NCBI GenBank assembly: GCA_016177225.1
Contig: JACOVQ010000007.1
Location: 1 to 33,801 of the forward strand
Direction: 5' to 3'
Length of the DNA: 33,801 nt
From: Candidatus Zambryskiibacteriota bacterium
GTDB taxonomy: Bacteria > Patescibacteriota > Minisyncoccia > Phycocordibacterales > Zambryskibacteraceae
Shown here: one piece after another, positions 8,326 through 16,275 of the stretch
Layout of the letters: every line of letters begins with the position of its first letter
Position numbering within the stretch: the first letter of the stretch is position 1
Notes under the pieces: model-generated
Databases searched by the model: none
What the model was told of the DNA's origin: nothing
Seen by the model: only the letters and a program-made list of their open reading frames with translations
Translations under genes and position numbers: made by a program

Positions 8326-9888
8326 GTGGAATACTCTCGTAAATTTGATTTCTCCCAAGTAAAAAATAAATCATCGTGGGCTTCTGCAGTGGCAGATGAA
8401 ATTATTGCCGCGCATTCGGATAAGAAACTTTACACGGTCGCCGCCGGCATCAGTCCATCGGGAGTAGTGCACTTTGGCAACTTTCGCGATATCGCGACAG
8501 CGTATATGGTAAGGTCTGCACTCATGGAGAAGGGCAAGAAAACGCGACTGATTTTCTCTTGGGACAACTTTGACCGGTTTAGAAAAGTGCCTGCCGGAGT
8601 GCCGGAATCTTTTGCAGAACATATTGGAAAGCCGTTAAGCAAAATTCCCGACCCGCAAGGAGAATTTTCTTCGTACGCAGAGCGTTTCCAAAAACCTTTT
8701 GTTGAGGCTATGGAACGCTTGGGCATTGAAATTGAATATCGAAACCAAACTTCTCTATACGAAAGCGGTGTTTATGACGAACAAATTTTTCATGTTTTAA
8801 GAAATCGTGAGAAGATTGCAAACATTTTACTCTCATTCATGTCAGATAAGGCAAAAGGCGAAAAGGGCATAGATCCGGAAGAGTATAGAAAAAATTATTA
8901 CCCCATCTCAATCTACTCCCGCTTTTCCGGCAAAGACCTTACTAAAATTATCGATTACGACGGTAGTTCAAAGGTAACATATTTCTGTGTCGAGACGGGG
9001 AAGGAAGATACAGTCGATTTATCTAAAGACCATATAGCAAAAATCGCTTGGAAAGTCGATTGGCCGATGCGCTGGAAGCATGAGGAAGTGGTGTTTGAAC
9101 CAGGCGGGCATGACCACGCTTCGCCCGGAGGAAGCTATGACGTATCGTCAGTCGTATCTAAGGAAATATTCGATTACCTCGCACCAATTTTTGTCGAGTA
9201 TAAATTTGTGGGAATTCAAGGGCTTGGTTCAAAGATGTCTGGCTCCAAAGGCAACGCCATTTCTCCATTGGAACTTCTTGAAGTTTATGAGCCGGATTTA
9301 CTGAAATGGCTATATTTTCGCAAGTCGCCAAACCAATCTTTCGAATTAGCGTTTAATACTGAAATTTACCGGCAGTACGATGAATATGATGCAGAACATC
9401 CGGAACAAAATACCGTACCGTTTCGCCAAGCAGTCGGTTTCGGACAAGTGGTGCAATGGAAGGAAGATAAACTGAAGGAAGTATTCAAAGCGCTCGGCAC
9501 AAACTACTCTGACAAAAATATTTCCAGCAGGCTCATTCTCGCGCGTAACTGGCTTACAAAATATAATCCTAGTGAAGTAATTAAATTAAACGAGATTCCC
9601 AATGTCGGTTATATCGAAACTCTTTCAAATGAACGTAAAGAACAAGTTAAAAAACTCCATAATGAGTTGGATAAGAATAAAGCAGCGACCATCGCCAACT
9701 TAGATGCGCTTGTATATAGCATTCCAAAATCGCCAGAGTTAAATGACGAAGAGCTGAAAAAAGAACAGCGGGTCTTTTTCAAAGACGTCTATAATCTGCT
9801 TATCGGCAAAGATATCGGCCCCCGCCTCGGCACATTTTTATGGGCGGCAGATAGAGAACGAGTGCTTAAGTTGTTAAAACTTCAGTAA
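8326..9888 (+). CDS. lysS: Lysyl-tRNA synthetase, class I
   Basis: A 520-residue class I LysRS, unrelated to the class II enzyme of most bacteria. The HIGH equivalent is HFGN (49-52) within SPSGVVHFGNF, the KMSKS equivalent is KMSGSK (303-308), and GGHDHASPGGSYD (260-272) is a family signature. The C-terminal helical bundle is the anticodon-binding cage. This class occurs mainly in Archaea, with scattered bacterial lineages. Start is GTG at 8326; no upstream in-frame ATG fits. A tRNA-Lys (CTT) is encoded at 23440-23512. It is followed by the palindrome at 9906. Confidence 0.96.
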   Translation: MEYSRKFDFSQVKNKSSWASAVADEIIAAHSDKKLYTVAAGISPSGVVHFGNFRDIATAYMVRSALMEKGKKTRLIFSWDNFDRFRKVPAGVPESFAEHIGKPLSKIPDPQGEFSSYAERFQKPFVEAMERLGIEIEYRNQTSLYESGVYDEQIFHVLRNREKIANILLSFMSDKAKGEKGIDPEEYRKNYYPISIYSRFSGKDLTKIIDYDGSSKVTYFCVETGKEDTVDLSKDHIAKIAWKVDWPMRWKHEEVVFEPGGHDHASPGGSYDVSSVVSKEIFDYLAPIFVEYKFVGIQGLGSKMSGSKGNAISPLELLEVYEPDLLKWLYFRKSPNQSFELAFNTEIYRQYDEYDAEHPEQNTVPFRQAVGFGQVVQWKEDKLKEVFKALGTNYSDKNISSRLILARNWLTKYNPSEVIKLNEIPNVGYIETLSNERKEQVKKLHNELDKNKAATIANLDALVYSIPKSPELNDEELKKEQRVFFKDVYNLLIGKDIGPRLGTFLWAADRERVLKLLKLQ

Positions 9889-9905
9889 TTCCCCAAAATT
9901 CTTCC

Positions 9906-9947
9906 TAATACATAATAACAATGCTATAGCATTGTTATTATGTATTA
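9906..9947. repeat. 42-bp perfect palindrome, left flank of the Cas2-like gene
   Basis: Twenty-one bp arms meet with no loop; the centre is GCTA/TAGC at 9926/9927 and the arms end TACATAATAACAATGCTA inward. The right end contains the stop codon (TAA on the minus strand, 9945-9947) of the PaaX/Cas2-like gene. It sits between convergent genes, so it could also act as a bidirectional terminator, although it is AT-rich. A near copy lies upstream of the same gene at 10537-10572. Confidence 0.95.
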
Positions 9948-10517
9948 TTTTATGAGGCCGAAATCCATGCGTAAAAATCTGTCATCTTCAATTTGGTTAA
10001 CAATCATGTAAAGCAAATTTTTCCCAATGCCAAAATCAATTTTCATCAATCCTATAACATCTTCGCAGTCGTATGGGTAAACCCAGACGCTATCTTGTAA
10101 TCGGATAAAGCCGGCATTTAATAGTATTTTCCTAACTTGCTCGCGTATTTTCTTTTTCTTTTCCGGAATGTCAAAAATTATAACTCTCCATTTACCATCC
10201 CATTTTTTTGGTTTTCTAATTTGATAATCTGACATCTGCCATGCGTTCCACAACTTTTCTCCTGAGATAGTGGGAGAGTAAAATCCGTTCTCAAATTTTA
10301 CTAGTCCCTTTCGAGTAAGGCGGCTTGCAGCAGATTTTACCGTTTCCATTTTTCTTGGAGAAGTCTCGAAGAAATTGGTTTCCAAGAAAGAATCTATAAC
10401 TTGTTTTACCAGCATGTCGCTTCCGATTCGGCCTCCGGAAACAATAGCCAAAAGAATTGCTTCCTGAATTCTTGTTTTTCTCACCCTTTTTCTATTAATT
10501 TCCTCGAGTTTTCCCAT
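9945..10517 (-). CDS. PaaX-type winged-helix protein with Cas2-like C-terminal domain
   Basis: A 190-residue protein. Residues about 15-95 form a helix-turn-helix/winged-helix region (IQEAILLAIVSGG, AASRLTRKGLV). Residues about 106-190 form a Cas2-like ferredoxin fold: WRVIIFDIP with Asp116 at the Cas2 metal-site position, a helix, then GFIRLQDSVWVYPY. PaaX repressors have this fold order, and CPR genomes carry many short versions often labelled Cas2. No cas1, other cas gene or CRISPR array is visible nearby. Copies of one palindrome lie at both ends of the gene. A TATATT box lies 7 nt before the ATG. It could be an autoregulated repressor, or a nuclease-like protein acting on the palindromes; the function is inferred only. 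Confidence 0.75.
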   Translation of the reverse strand: MGKLEEINRKRVRKTRIQEAILLAIVSGGRIGSDMLVKQVIDSFLETNFFETSPRKMETVKSAASRLTRKGLVKFENGFYSPTISGEKLWNAWQMSDYQIRKPKKWDGKWRVIIFDIPEKKKKIREQVRKILLNAGFIRLQDSVWVYPYDCEDVIGLMKIDFGIGKNLLYMIVNQIEDDRFLRMDFGLIK

Positions 10518-10536
10518 GTTGTTAAATATATTGTAC

Positions 10537-10572
10537 TACATAATAAGCATGCTATAGCATTGTTACTATGTA
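10537..10572. repeat. 36-bp imperfect palindrome, right flank of the Cas2-like gene
   Basis: TACATAATAAGCATGCTA is followed by TAGCATTGTTACTATGTA; 15 of 18 positions pair. It differs from the 9906 copy by three substitutions over the same 36 bp. It lies 20 nt upstream of the Cas2-like gene start, covering the place where a -35 would pair with TATATT at 10525-10530, and just downstream of thrS. Confidence 0.9.
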
Positions 10573-10597
10573 TTTGAGGTTTCTATACAATTTCTTA

Positions 10598-11821
10598 TTA
10601 TTTTTTCTCTTTAATTTCTTCTTTCAGTTTTAAAATTAAGTCCGCTATCGAGGATACACCAAGGTTTCCTTTATCGCGGCTTTCGATGGTAACTTTTTTG
10701 TCAGCCAGTTCTTTGTCGCCAATCACTAGCGCGTAAGGGACCTTTTCCTTTTTGAATTTGGAAATTTTCTTGCCCAAAGTTTCGTCGGAGACATCAAGCT
10801 CAACTCGGATATTTTCAGGCTTAAGTTTATCCATCACTTCTGTCGCGTATAAGAAATGAGACTTACCGATCGGTAAAATTTTTACCTGTACCGGCGCGAG
10901 CCAGAGAGGAAAAGCGCCTTTGTAATGTTCAATGATGACCCCCATAAATCGTTCAAATGACCCCAAAATTGCGACATGAATAATAACTACCTTGTGAAGT
11001 TTCCCATCGTCTCCCACATAGTTCATATCGAAGTTGTCTGGCTGGTTGAAATCCAGTTGGATAGTTGTTAGTTGCCACTCGCGTCCTAAAGAATCCCTGG
11101 CTCTAAAATCTATCTTCGGGCCATAAAACGCAGCTTCACCTTCTTTCACTGTATAACTCACTCCCCATTTTTTTACTGAATTTATAAGTATTTTTTCAGC
11201 CTTTTCCCAAACCTCATCATTTCCAAAATATTTTTCTTTATTTTTTGGATCCCTGACAGAAATTTCTACTTTATAATCTTTGAATCCAAAGATGTTATAG
11301 GCTTTATTGATAAGCCCGAATATCATATCAATCTCCGATTCGATTTGGTCTGGTCTTATGAAATGGTGGGTATCATCTTGGGTTAGATTTTTTACCCTGA
11401 GCAGTCCAGAAAGTTCGCCACTCTTTTCGTTTCTGTAGACAGTAGTATTTTCAGCGATTCTTAGTGGCAGGTCGCGATAGCTTTTCGGCGATGAATTGTA
11501 AATTTCAAAGTGGTGCGGGCAATTCATTGCTTTCATGACAAACTCCTCTCCATTTTCGTCTATCATGGTCGGCATCATGGCGTCATAGCGACCCATGTGT
11601 CCACTCTTTATATAAAGCTCCTTTTTAGCTATGTGGGGAATGTAGACAAATTTATAACCTAAAGCTTCTTTTTCTTCTGTCATAAATCTCTCCAGTTCGC
11701 TTCTAAGCACAGCTCCTCTTGGCAGAAGCATAGGAAGGCCTTTTCCAACTAGGTCAGAGATTACAAATAAACCAAGTTCTTGCCCAAGTCTCCGGTGGTC
11801 ATTATCGCCTAATTCGTCCAT
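10598..11821 (-). CDS. thrS: Threonyl-tRNA synthetase without TGS and editing domains
   Basis: A 407-residue class II synthetase that charges tRNA-Thr. It starts at the catalytic domain (DNDHRRLGQELGLF), includes MNCPHHFEIY with zinc ligand Cys101, the DDTHHF segment, and motif 3 with GSFERFMGV, then the anticodon domain starting LWLAPVQVKILP. The E. coli protein has 642 residues; the TGS and N2 editing domains are absent, so cis editing of seryl-tRNA-Thr is not possible. It starts 11 bp after the dnaE stop with a weak AGGA-type site, so it is probably co-transcribed with dnaE. Confidence 0.96.
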   Translation of the reverse strand: MDELGDNDHRRLGQELGLFVISDLVGKGLPMLLPRGAVLRSELERFMTEEKEALGYKFVYIPHIAKKELYIKSGHMGRYDAMMPTMIDENGEEFVMKAMNCPHHFEIYNSSPKSYRDLPLRIAENTTVYRNEKSGELSGLLRVKNLTQDDTHHFIRPDQIESEIDMIFGLINKAYNIFGFKDYKVEISVRDPKNKEKYFGNDEVWEKAEKILINSVKKWGVSYTVKEGEAAFYGPKIDFRARDSLGREWQLTTIQLDFNQPDNFDMNYVGDDGKLHKVVIIHVAILGSFERFMGVIIEHYKGAFPLWLAPVQVKILPIGKSHFLYATEVMDKLKPENIRVELDVSDETLGKKISKFKKEKVPYALVIGDKELADKKVTIESRDKGNLGVSSIADLILKLKEEIKEKK

Positions 11822-11832
11822 AGATATACATC

Positions 11833-14800
11833 CTACAAGGCCTTAATCTTTTCGGCAATGAAGGAAATAACGCCCGAACGGCGAGAGACTCTGCCCTTGA
11901 TGGCTATGCAAGCGTCCGGTTGGACGAAGGCGCGAAACTCGCTGAGCACGCGGGGAAAGATAGCCACTTCTACTGCGCCGGAGAAGTCAGACAATCGCAT
12001 GAAAACCATCCTCTCGTTGTTTTTGGTCAATACATCCCGTGCTTGTTCCACAAGGCCGGCAATAACTGTTTCGGTGTTTTCTCTAAGTTTTGACAATTTC
12101 TCGATATTTATTTTCAGCGCCGAAATCTTTTCTCGATACGGCTCTAACGGATGAGAAGAAATATAAAGGCCAAGCAGTTCTTTTTCCCAGCCGAGCTTCT
12201 CCTTTTGGCTAGCTTCAGGAGCATTTTCAAGGCGAAGAGCCGGCAGAGAAGCAGACTCAAAGAGCGCTTCCTGATTTTTCGGCGCGTTTATTGTTTCTCG
12301 ATAATATTCGAGAAGCCGGTCGAGATTGGTTAAAAGTTTGCCGCGCTCTTCAAATTCGTCAAGCGCGCCGCATTTGATGAGCGCTTCCAGAGATTTTTTA
12401 TTGAGATTTTTATTTTTAATCCGACTGAGAAAGTCCGCCAAATTTTTAAACTTGCCGTTAACTTTTCTCTCGGCAGTGATGGCGCTTGAGATATCTTGGC
12501 CAAAATTTTTAATGGTGGTTAGCCCGAAGCGGATTTTGTACGGCACGGGACCAATAACGCTAAATTGCGAGAAACTTTCGTTGATTGACGGCGGCAAGAC
12601 CTCGATTCCCATTCTTTTGCATTCGTTAACCATGATACCGACGGTCTCTATGTCTCCGGATTCGGCTGTCAGTACCGCCGACATATAAATGGCGGGGAAG
12701 TTGGCTTTGAGGTAGGAAGTAATGTAAGCAATCCAGCCGTAAGAAACGGAGTGGGCTTTGTTGAAGCCGTATGCGGCAAATGGCTCAATCCATGTCCAGA
12801 GTTCCTCCGCTTTTTTTTGCGGCCACTTCGAGTGTTCAACTACACCTTTAATAAATTTCTCTTTCTGGGCGCGCATTTCCTCCGGAATTTTTTTGCCGAC
12901 CGCTTTGCGAAATTTATCCACTTCGCCCCAACTGTATCCGGCGATTTCTTTGGCTATTATTAACAAATCGTCTTGATAAACCAATACCCCATAAGTTTTC
13001 TCCAGTATTGGCTTTAGAGCCGGGTCGAGATATCGCACGAGAGAAGGCTTATGTTTGCGTTCTATGAAGAGCGGGATAAATTGCATTGGCCCGGGACGAT
13101 AGAGAGCAACCATAGCGTTGATGTCGTGGATGGTTGTAGGCTTAAGGTCCATTAAAAATCTCGTCATTGAAGGGCCGTTCAATTGGAAAGTGCCCTCCGT
13201 CTCGCCCCGCGCCAGCATTTCAAACGTTTTTTTGTCGTTGATTGGTATTTTATCCAATTCAAGCTCTTTGCCCTCGATTTTTTTTATCCGCTCAAGGGTA
13301 TCGGCGATAATCGACAGATTTCTGATGCCTAAGATATCAAACTTAAGAAGGCCTACCGTCATATCTCCGCCGGCGTTTGGGTCCAGAGAATACATATCGT
13401 ACTGAGTAATGATTTTTTTCTCGCCTTTAGTATTATCGTACTGAAGCGGAGTGTATTCTATAAGCGGTTTTGGCGAAATGACAACTCCGGCGGCGTGGAC
13501 AGAAACATGTCTGGCATTGCCCTCAATCTTTTTGGCCGTATCCAGAATAGTTTTTGTATCCTTGTCTTCTTCATAAAGTTTTTTAAGGTCCGGATTTTCT
13601 TTCATTGCCCTATCTATAGTCATGGGGAAACCCTGCGCGCCAAAGGGAATAAGCTTGGCAATTTTATCTCCAAGCTCATATGAATATCCAAGCGCCCGCG
13701 TGATGTCGCGGACGGCCCCGCGAGCTAGCATAGTGCCAAAGGTGCCGATTTGAGCCACATGGTCCTCCCCATATTTCTTTATGGCATACCCGATAAGTTC
13801 ATCTCGCCTGTTGTCCGCGATGTCCATATCAATATCCGGCGGAGATGGCCGGTCCGGGTTTAAAAAGCGCTCGAAAGGAATTTCATATTTAATCGGGTCG
13901 ATGTTGGTAATGCCGGCAAGGAAAGTAACCATAGAGCCTGAAACCGAACCCCTGATATTTGAAAGGATGCTGTGCTTGCGAGCGTAATACATAAGGTCTG
14001 CCACTACCAAAAAATATTTGCCGAAGCCTTTGGTCTTGATGATGTTAAGCTCGTATTCCACTCTCTTTACATTCTCGTCGCTCTTCTTCACTTCGCGTTG
14101 CGCGAAGCCTTCATAGACGCGCTGGCGCAATTCTTCATCCGGAGCGAAGCCGCTCTCAATATCGAAATTGGGAAAGACCCATTTGCCGAGCTCCAATTCC
14201 AAATTGCATTTCTCGGCGATTTTCACGCTGTTTTCAAGCGCTTCCGGAATCTTTTTGAAATTGTCTACGGCTTCTTCGGGTGTTCTGAACGAAAGGTCGG
14301 CTTCATCATCAAATGTGCCGGAACGGTTAGGGTGCTCTTGAATGGAACGGATTGTTTCCAGCACCGGCCTATCAGACGGCTCCAGATAGTGCACATTGTA
14401 CGTAGCGACTATAGGTATTCCGTCACTTGGCGGTGAAACCGCCAAGTCGTCTGGACCGATGCCGCGATAGAATCTATTATCGAAAATTTCTCGATAATAT
14501 TTCGGTTCTCGTGCGATAGCGATGAGTCCGTTATTGTATTTTTCTAAGAGTTCGCGGTCGATGCGCGGTTTGTAATAAAAGCCCTCAAGATACGAATAAG
14601 TAACCAGCTTAAGCAGATTTTTATAGCCGTCTAAATTTTCGGCCAATAGCACCAAGCGGCTCTGCCGATTATCAACTCGCGCCTCTTTATCCGTACGGGA
14701 GCGCGCCGCCATGTAGAAATCGACCCCGATAATGGGTTTTATCTCGGCTTCTTTGCATTCTTTATAAAATTCTATGGCGCCATAAAGATTGCCCGAGTCT

Positions 14801-14919
14801 GTCAGAGCCAAAGCTTCGTAGCCCGAAAGCCTGGCTTTTTTGACTAAATTTGGAATCTTCGGTAGAGCTTCAAGCAGGGAATAATGTGAATGCGTGTGAA
14901 GATGCACAAACTTTTGCAT
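11833..14919 (-). CDS. dnaE: DNA polymerase III alpha subunit
   Basis: A 1028-residue replicative polymerase. The N-terminal PHP domain begins HLHTHSHYSLLEA. The catalytic core has PDIDMD and, later, LLKFDILG, which supply the three catalytic aspartates. The fingers, an HhH region (QKEKFIKGVVEHS to KNLNKKSLEALIKCGALDEF) and a C-terminal OB fold follow. It is somewhat shorter than the roughly 1160-residue E. coli protein. It starts 20 bp from the divergent rnhB and shares a promoter core with it. Two hairpins lie in the coding region (14091-14107, 14425-14447). Confidence 0.97.
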   Translation of the reverse strand: MQKFVHLHTHSHYSLLEALPKIPNLVKKARLSGYEALALTDSGNLYGAIEFYKECKEAEIKPIIGVDFYMAARSRTDKEARVDNRQSRLVLLAENLDGYKNLLKLVTYSYLEGFYYKPRIDRELLEKYNNGLIAIAREPKYYREIFDNRFYRGIGPDDLAVSPPSDGIPIVATYNVHYLEPSDRPVLETIRSIQEHPNRSGTFDDEADLSFRTPEEAVDNFKKIPEALENSVKIAEKCNLELELGKWVFPNFDIESGFAPDEELRQRVYEGFAQREVKKSDENVKRVEYELNIIKTKGFGKYFLVVADLMYYARKHSILSNIRGSVSGSMVTFLAGITNIDPIKYEIPFERFLNPDRPSPPDIDMDIADNRRDELIGYAIKKYGEDHVAQIGTFGTMLARGAVRDITRALGYSYELGDKIAKLIPFGAQGFPMTIDRAMKENPDLKKLYEEDKDTKTILDTAKKIEGNARHVSVHAAGVVISPKPLIEYTPLQYDNTKGEKKIITQYDMYSLDPNAGGDMTVGLLKFDILGIRNLSIIADTLERIKKIEGKELELDKIPINDKKTFEMLARGETEGTFQLNGPSMTRFLMDLKPTTIHDINAMVALYRPGPMQFIPLFIERKHKPSLVRYLDPALKPILEKTYGVLVYQDDLLIIAKEIAGYSWGEVDKFRKAVGKKIPEEMRAQKEKFIKGVVEHSKWPQKKAEELWTWIEPFAAYGFNKAHSVSYGWIAYITSYLKANFPAIYMSAVLTAESGDIETVGIMVNECKRMGIEVLPPSINESFSQFSVIGPVPYKIRFGLTTIKNFGQDISSAITAERKVNGKFKNLADFLSRIKNKNLNKKSLEALIKCGALDEFEERGKLLTNLDRLLEYYRETINAPKNQEALFESASLPALRLENAPEASQKEKLGWEKELLGLYISSHPLEPYREKISALKINIEKLSKLRENTETVIAGLVEQARDVLTKNNERMVFMRLSDFSGAVEVAIFPRVLSEFRAFVQPDACIAIKGRVSRRSGVISFIAEKIKAL
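14091..14107. repeat. Short intragenic inverted repeat in dnaE
   Basis: Seven-bp arms CTTCGCG and CGCGAAG flank TTG. The short stem could be chance; it is listed because it matches the form of the longer intragenic palindromes. Confidence 0.4.
14425..14447. repeat. Intragenic inverted repeat in dnaE PHP region
   Basis: Ten-bp arms ACTTGGCGGT and ACCGCCAAGT flank GAA. They code for LAVSPPS near residues 158-165, in a variable loop of the PHP domain. Confidence 0.75.
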
Positions 14920-14925
14920 GGGAGT

Positions 14926-14933
14926 ATTATAAT
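14926..14933. promoter_or_regulatory. Overlapping divergent -10 boxes for dnaE and rnhB
   Basis: ATTATAAT reads TATAAT on the plus strand (14928-14933) and TATAAT on the minus strand (14931-14926). Each box lies exactly 6 nt before its ATG (14940 and 14919). One 8-bp palindrome therefore seems to serve both genes, and simultaneous use of both boxes is unlikely. Confidence 0.6.
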
Positions 14934-14939
14934 CTATGA

Positions 14940-15536
14940 ATGAGTTATGTCGTAGGCATCGATGAAGCGGGCCGCGGACCTCTGGCAGGACCTGTCTCAG
15001 TCGGAGTTGTTAAGATTCCTGTAAATTTTAATAAAAACTTTTTCAAAAGCATAAAAGATTCAAAAAAATTAACTTCTGAAGACAGAGATTTATGGTTTGC
15101 CTTGGCGCTCGAAGCCAAAAAAGAGAAATTGCTCGACTTTGCGGTCTTGTTAGTATCAGAAAAAATTATAGACAGGAAGGGTGTCGTCTATGCTATACGT
15201 CTTGGCATCAAAAGATGTTTAGAAAAGCTTGCAATAGAAGAAGACTCTCAAATTTTCTTGGACGGTCTGCTTAAAGCTCCGGCGCAATTCAAACACCAGC
15301 TTACAGTCGTAAAAGGGGATGAGAAGATTCCAGTAATATCACTTGCTTCGATTTGCGCCAAGGTTATACGCGACAGGAGAATGGTGCGGCTTTCCAAAAA
15401 GTTTCCCGAATTCAGTTTCCATCAGCACAAGGGTTACGGTACAGTGATGCATCGCGAAGCACTTCAAAAATACGGCTCAACAATAATTCACAGGCAAAGT
15501 TTTCTAAAGAACTTGACAGTAAGACATACTATGTAG
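14940..15536 (+). CDS. rnhB: Ribonuclease HII
   Basis: A 198-residue RNase HII that cuts RNA in RNA-DNA hybrids and single ribonucleotides in DNA. GIDEAGRGPLAGPV (6-19) supplies catalytic Asp8 and Glu9; DSKKLT, IFLDG, SICAKVIRDRRM and FHQHKGYGT match the remaining family motifs. The start at 14940 follows TATAAT by 6 nt. A neighbouring ATG at 14936 runs out of frame. The 3' end overlaps the promoter of the NUDIX gene. Confidence 0.96.
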   Translation: MSYVVGIDEAGRGPLAGPVSVGVVKIPVNFNKNFFKSIKDSKKLTSEDRDLWFALALEAKKEKLLDFAVLLVSEKIIDRKGVVYAIRLGIKRCLEKLAIEEDSQIFLDGLLKAPAQFKHQLTVVKGDEKIPVISLASICAKVIRDRRMVRLSKKFPEFSFHQHKGYGTVMHREALQKYGSTIIHRQSFLKNLTVRHTM

Positions 15537-15542
15537 TATAAT
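15513..15542 (+). promoter_or_regulatory. Near-consensus sigma70 promoter for the NUDIX gene
   Basis: TTGACA (15513-15518), an 18-bp spacer and TATAAT (15537-15542). It lies over the rnhB 3' end and is followed by a GAGGAGG Shine-Dalgarno before the ATG at 15560. Confidence 0.75.
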
Positions 15543-15559
15543 TTAAAGAGGAGGTTCTT

Positions 15560-16006
15560 ATGACCCATTACACATGCGCCATCATCTGGCGCTTTTTACC
15601 CAAAGACCAAGAGTTGGAGTTTTTGGTAATCGACTACCGCTCGATAGACCCGAGTACGGGTCAGAAAACTGAGCGCCAAGTGAAATTTCCCGGCGGTACC
15701 AATACCGATTATTTGGACGAGAAAGTGGAACAGACCCTATTCCGCGAAGTCTTCGAAGAAACGGGTCTGGTAGTGCAAGAGTGGAAGGAAATCTGGAAGC
15801 AAGAAGTTAATCCAGACCACACCAAATATGGATTTCTGGTTAATATAGACAACTGTCAAGGCGGTCTCCGTAGCCATTCGATTAGTGATAACGGCGACGA
15901 AATCGGTCCGCCGTACTGGTTTTCGGCTAAAACCTTGGGGCGGGTGCTCTTTTACTCGCATCAGCCAGCTTATTTGGCGGCTTGCCGTGCGCTTGGCGTT
16001 CTCTAG
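15560..16006 (+). CDS. NUDIX hydrolase
   Basis: A 148-residue single-domain NUDIX protein. The box runs from PGG (44-46) to REVFEETGL (62-70); the glycine-to-glutamate spacing is a few residues longer than the standard GX5EX7REUXEEXGU pattern. The metal-binding REVFEE glutamates are present. It likely cleaves a nucleoside diphosphate linked to another group; substrate unknown. It has its own strong promoter, a strong Shine-Dalgarno (GAGGAGG) and its own terminator at 16008, so it is a stand-alone unit unlike the leaderless core genes. Confidence 0.85.
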   Translation: MTHYTCAIIWRFLPKDQELEFLVIDYRSIDPSTGQKTERQVKFPGGTNTDYLDEKVEQTLFREVFEETGLVVQEWKEIWKQEVNPDHTKYGFLVNIDNCQGGLRSHSISDNGDEIGPPYWFSAKTLGRVLFYSHQPAYLAACRALGVL

Positions 16007-16007
16007 T

Positions 16008-16050
16008 GACCGTGTCAACCTGCCAGGTTGACACGGTCTTTCTTTTTGCT
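16008..16050 (+). terminator. Rho-independent terminator after the NUDIX gene
   Basis: A 15-bp perfect stem (16008-16022 and 16024-16038; GACCGTGTCAACCTG and complement) has a nominal 1-nt loop and is followed by TTCTTTCTTTTT. The stem starts one base after the TAG stop. Confidence 0.88.
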
Positions 16051-16061
16051 GATTTATTTGC

Positions 16062-16067
16062 TAAAAT
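16062..16067 (+). promoter_or_regulatory. -10 box (TAAAAT) for rpmF
   Basis: TAAAAT is 6 nt before the rpmF ATG and no Shine-Dalgarno is present. It lies just after the NUDIX terminator, so rpmF needs its own promoter. Confidence 0.5.
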
Positions 16068-16073
16068 AATTTT

Positions 16074-16229
16074 ATGGTAGTACGAATGCGAAGCACCCGG
16101 GGCCATACCGGCAACAGGCGTGCGCATCATAAGCTTGCCAAGCCCGCTTTATCGAAAGATGAATCGGGTAATATGCACTTGCGCCACAGGGCAACCAAAG
16201 TTGGCCACTACCGCGGGCGAAAGGTTTAG
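16074..16229 (+). CDS. rpmF: Ribosomal protein L32, cysteine-free form
   Basis: A 51-residue basic protein beginning MVVRMRSTRGHTGNRRAHH and ending HYRGRKV, matching L32 of the large subunit in CPR bacteria (RxTRxxRxxRRSHxxL at the start, YYRGRxV at the end). Positions where zinc-ribbon L32 proteins have two CxxC pairs are KDESGN and RATKVG, so no zinc site remains. Length is near the usual 55-60. It precedes the nusB-NUDIX and rnc genes. Confidence 0.85.
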   Translation: MVVRMRSTRGHTGNRRAHHKLAKPALSKDESGNMHLRHRATKVGHYRGRKV

Positions 16230-16275
16230 TGTAAACGTACGTTTTAAATAAAATTAAATAGTTTTTTTGTTCTTT

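Noticed and set aside
9945-10517. CRISPR-Cas locus based on the Cas2-like domain
   Set aside because: No repeat-spacer array, cas1 or effector gene occurs in the window, and the N-terminal winged helix is PaaX-like. The two palindromes flank the gene once each and do not form an array.
10862-10875. 14-bp palindrome TTACCGATCGGTAA in thrS
   Set aside because: Seven-bp arms in a conserved coding segment (KILPIGKS); likely chance.
13972-14436. 154-codon plus-strand frame inside dnaE
   Set aside because: An antisense shadow of the DnaE coding sequence; no promoter, Shine-Dalgarno or family match.
16233-16244. AAACGTACGTTT palindrome between rpmF and the NusB-NUDIX gene
   Set aside because: A 12-bp palindrome could be an operator, but it occurs once and no regulator or promoter boxes line up with it.
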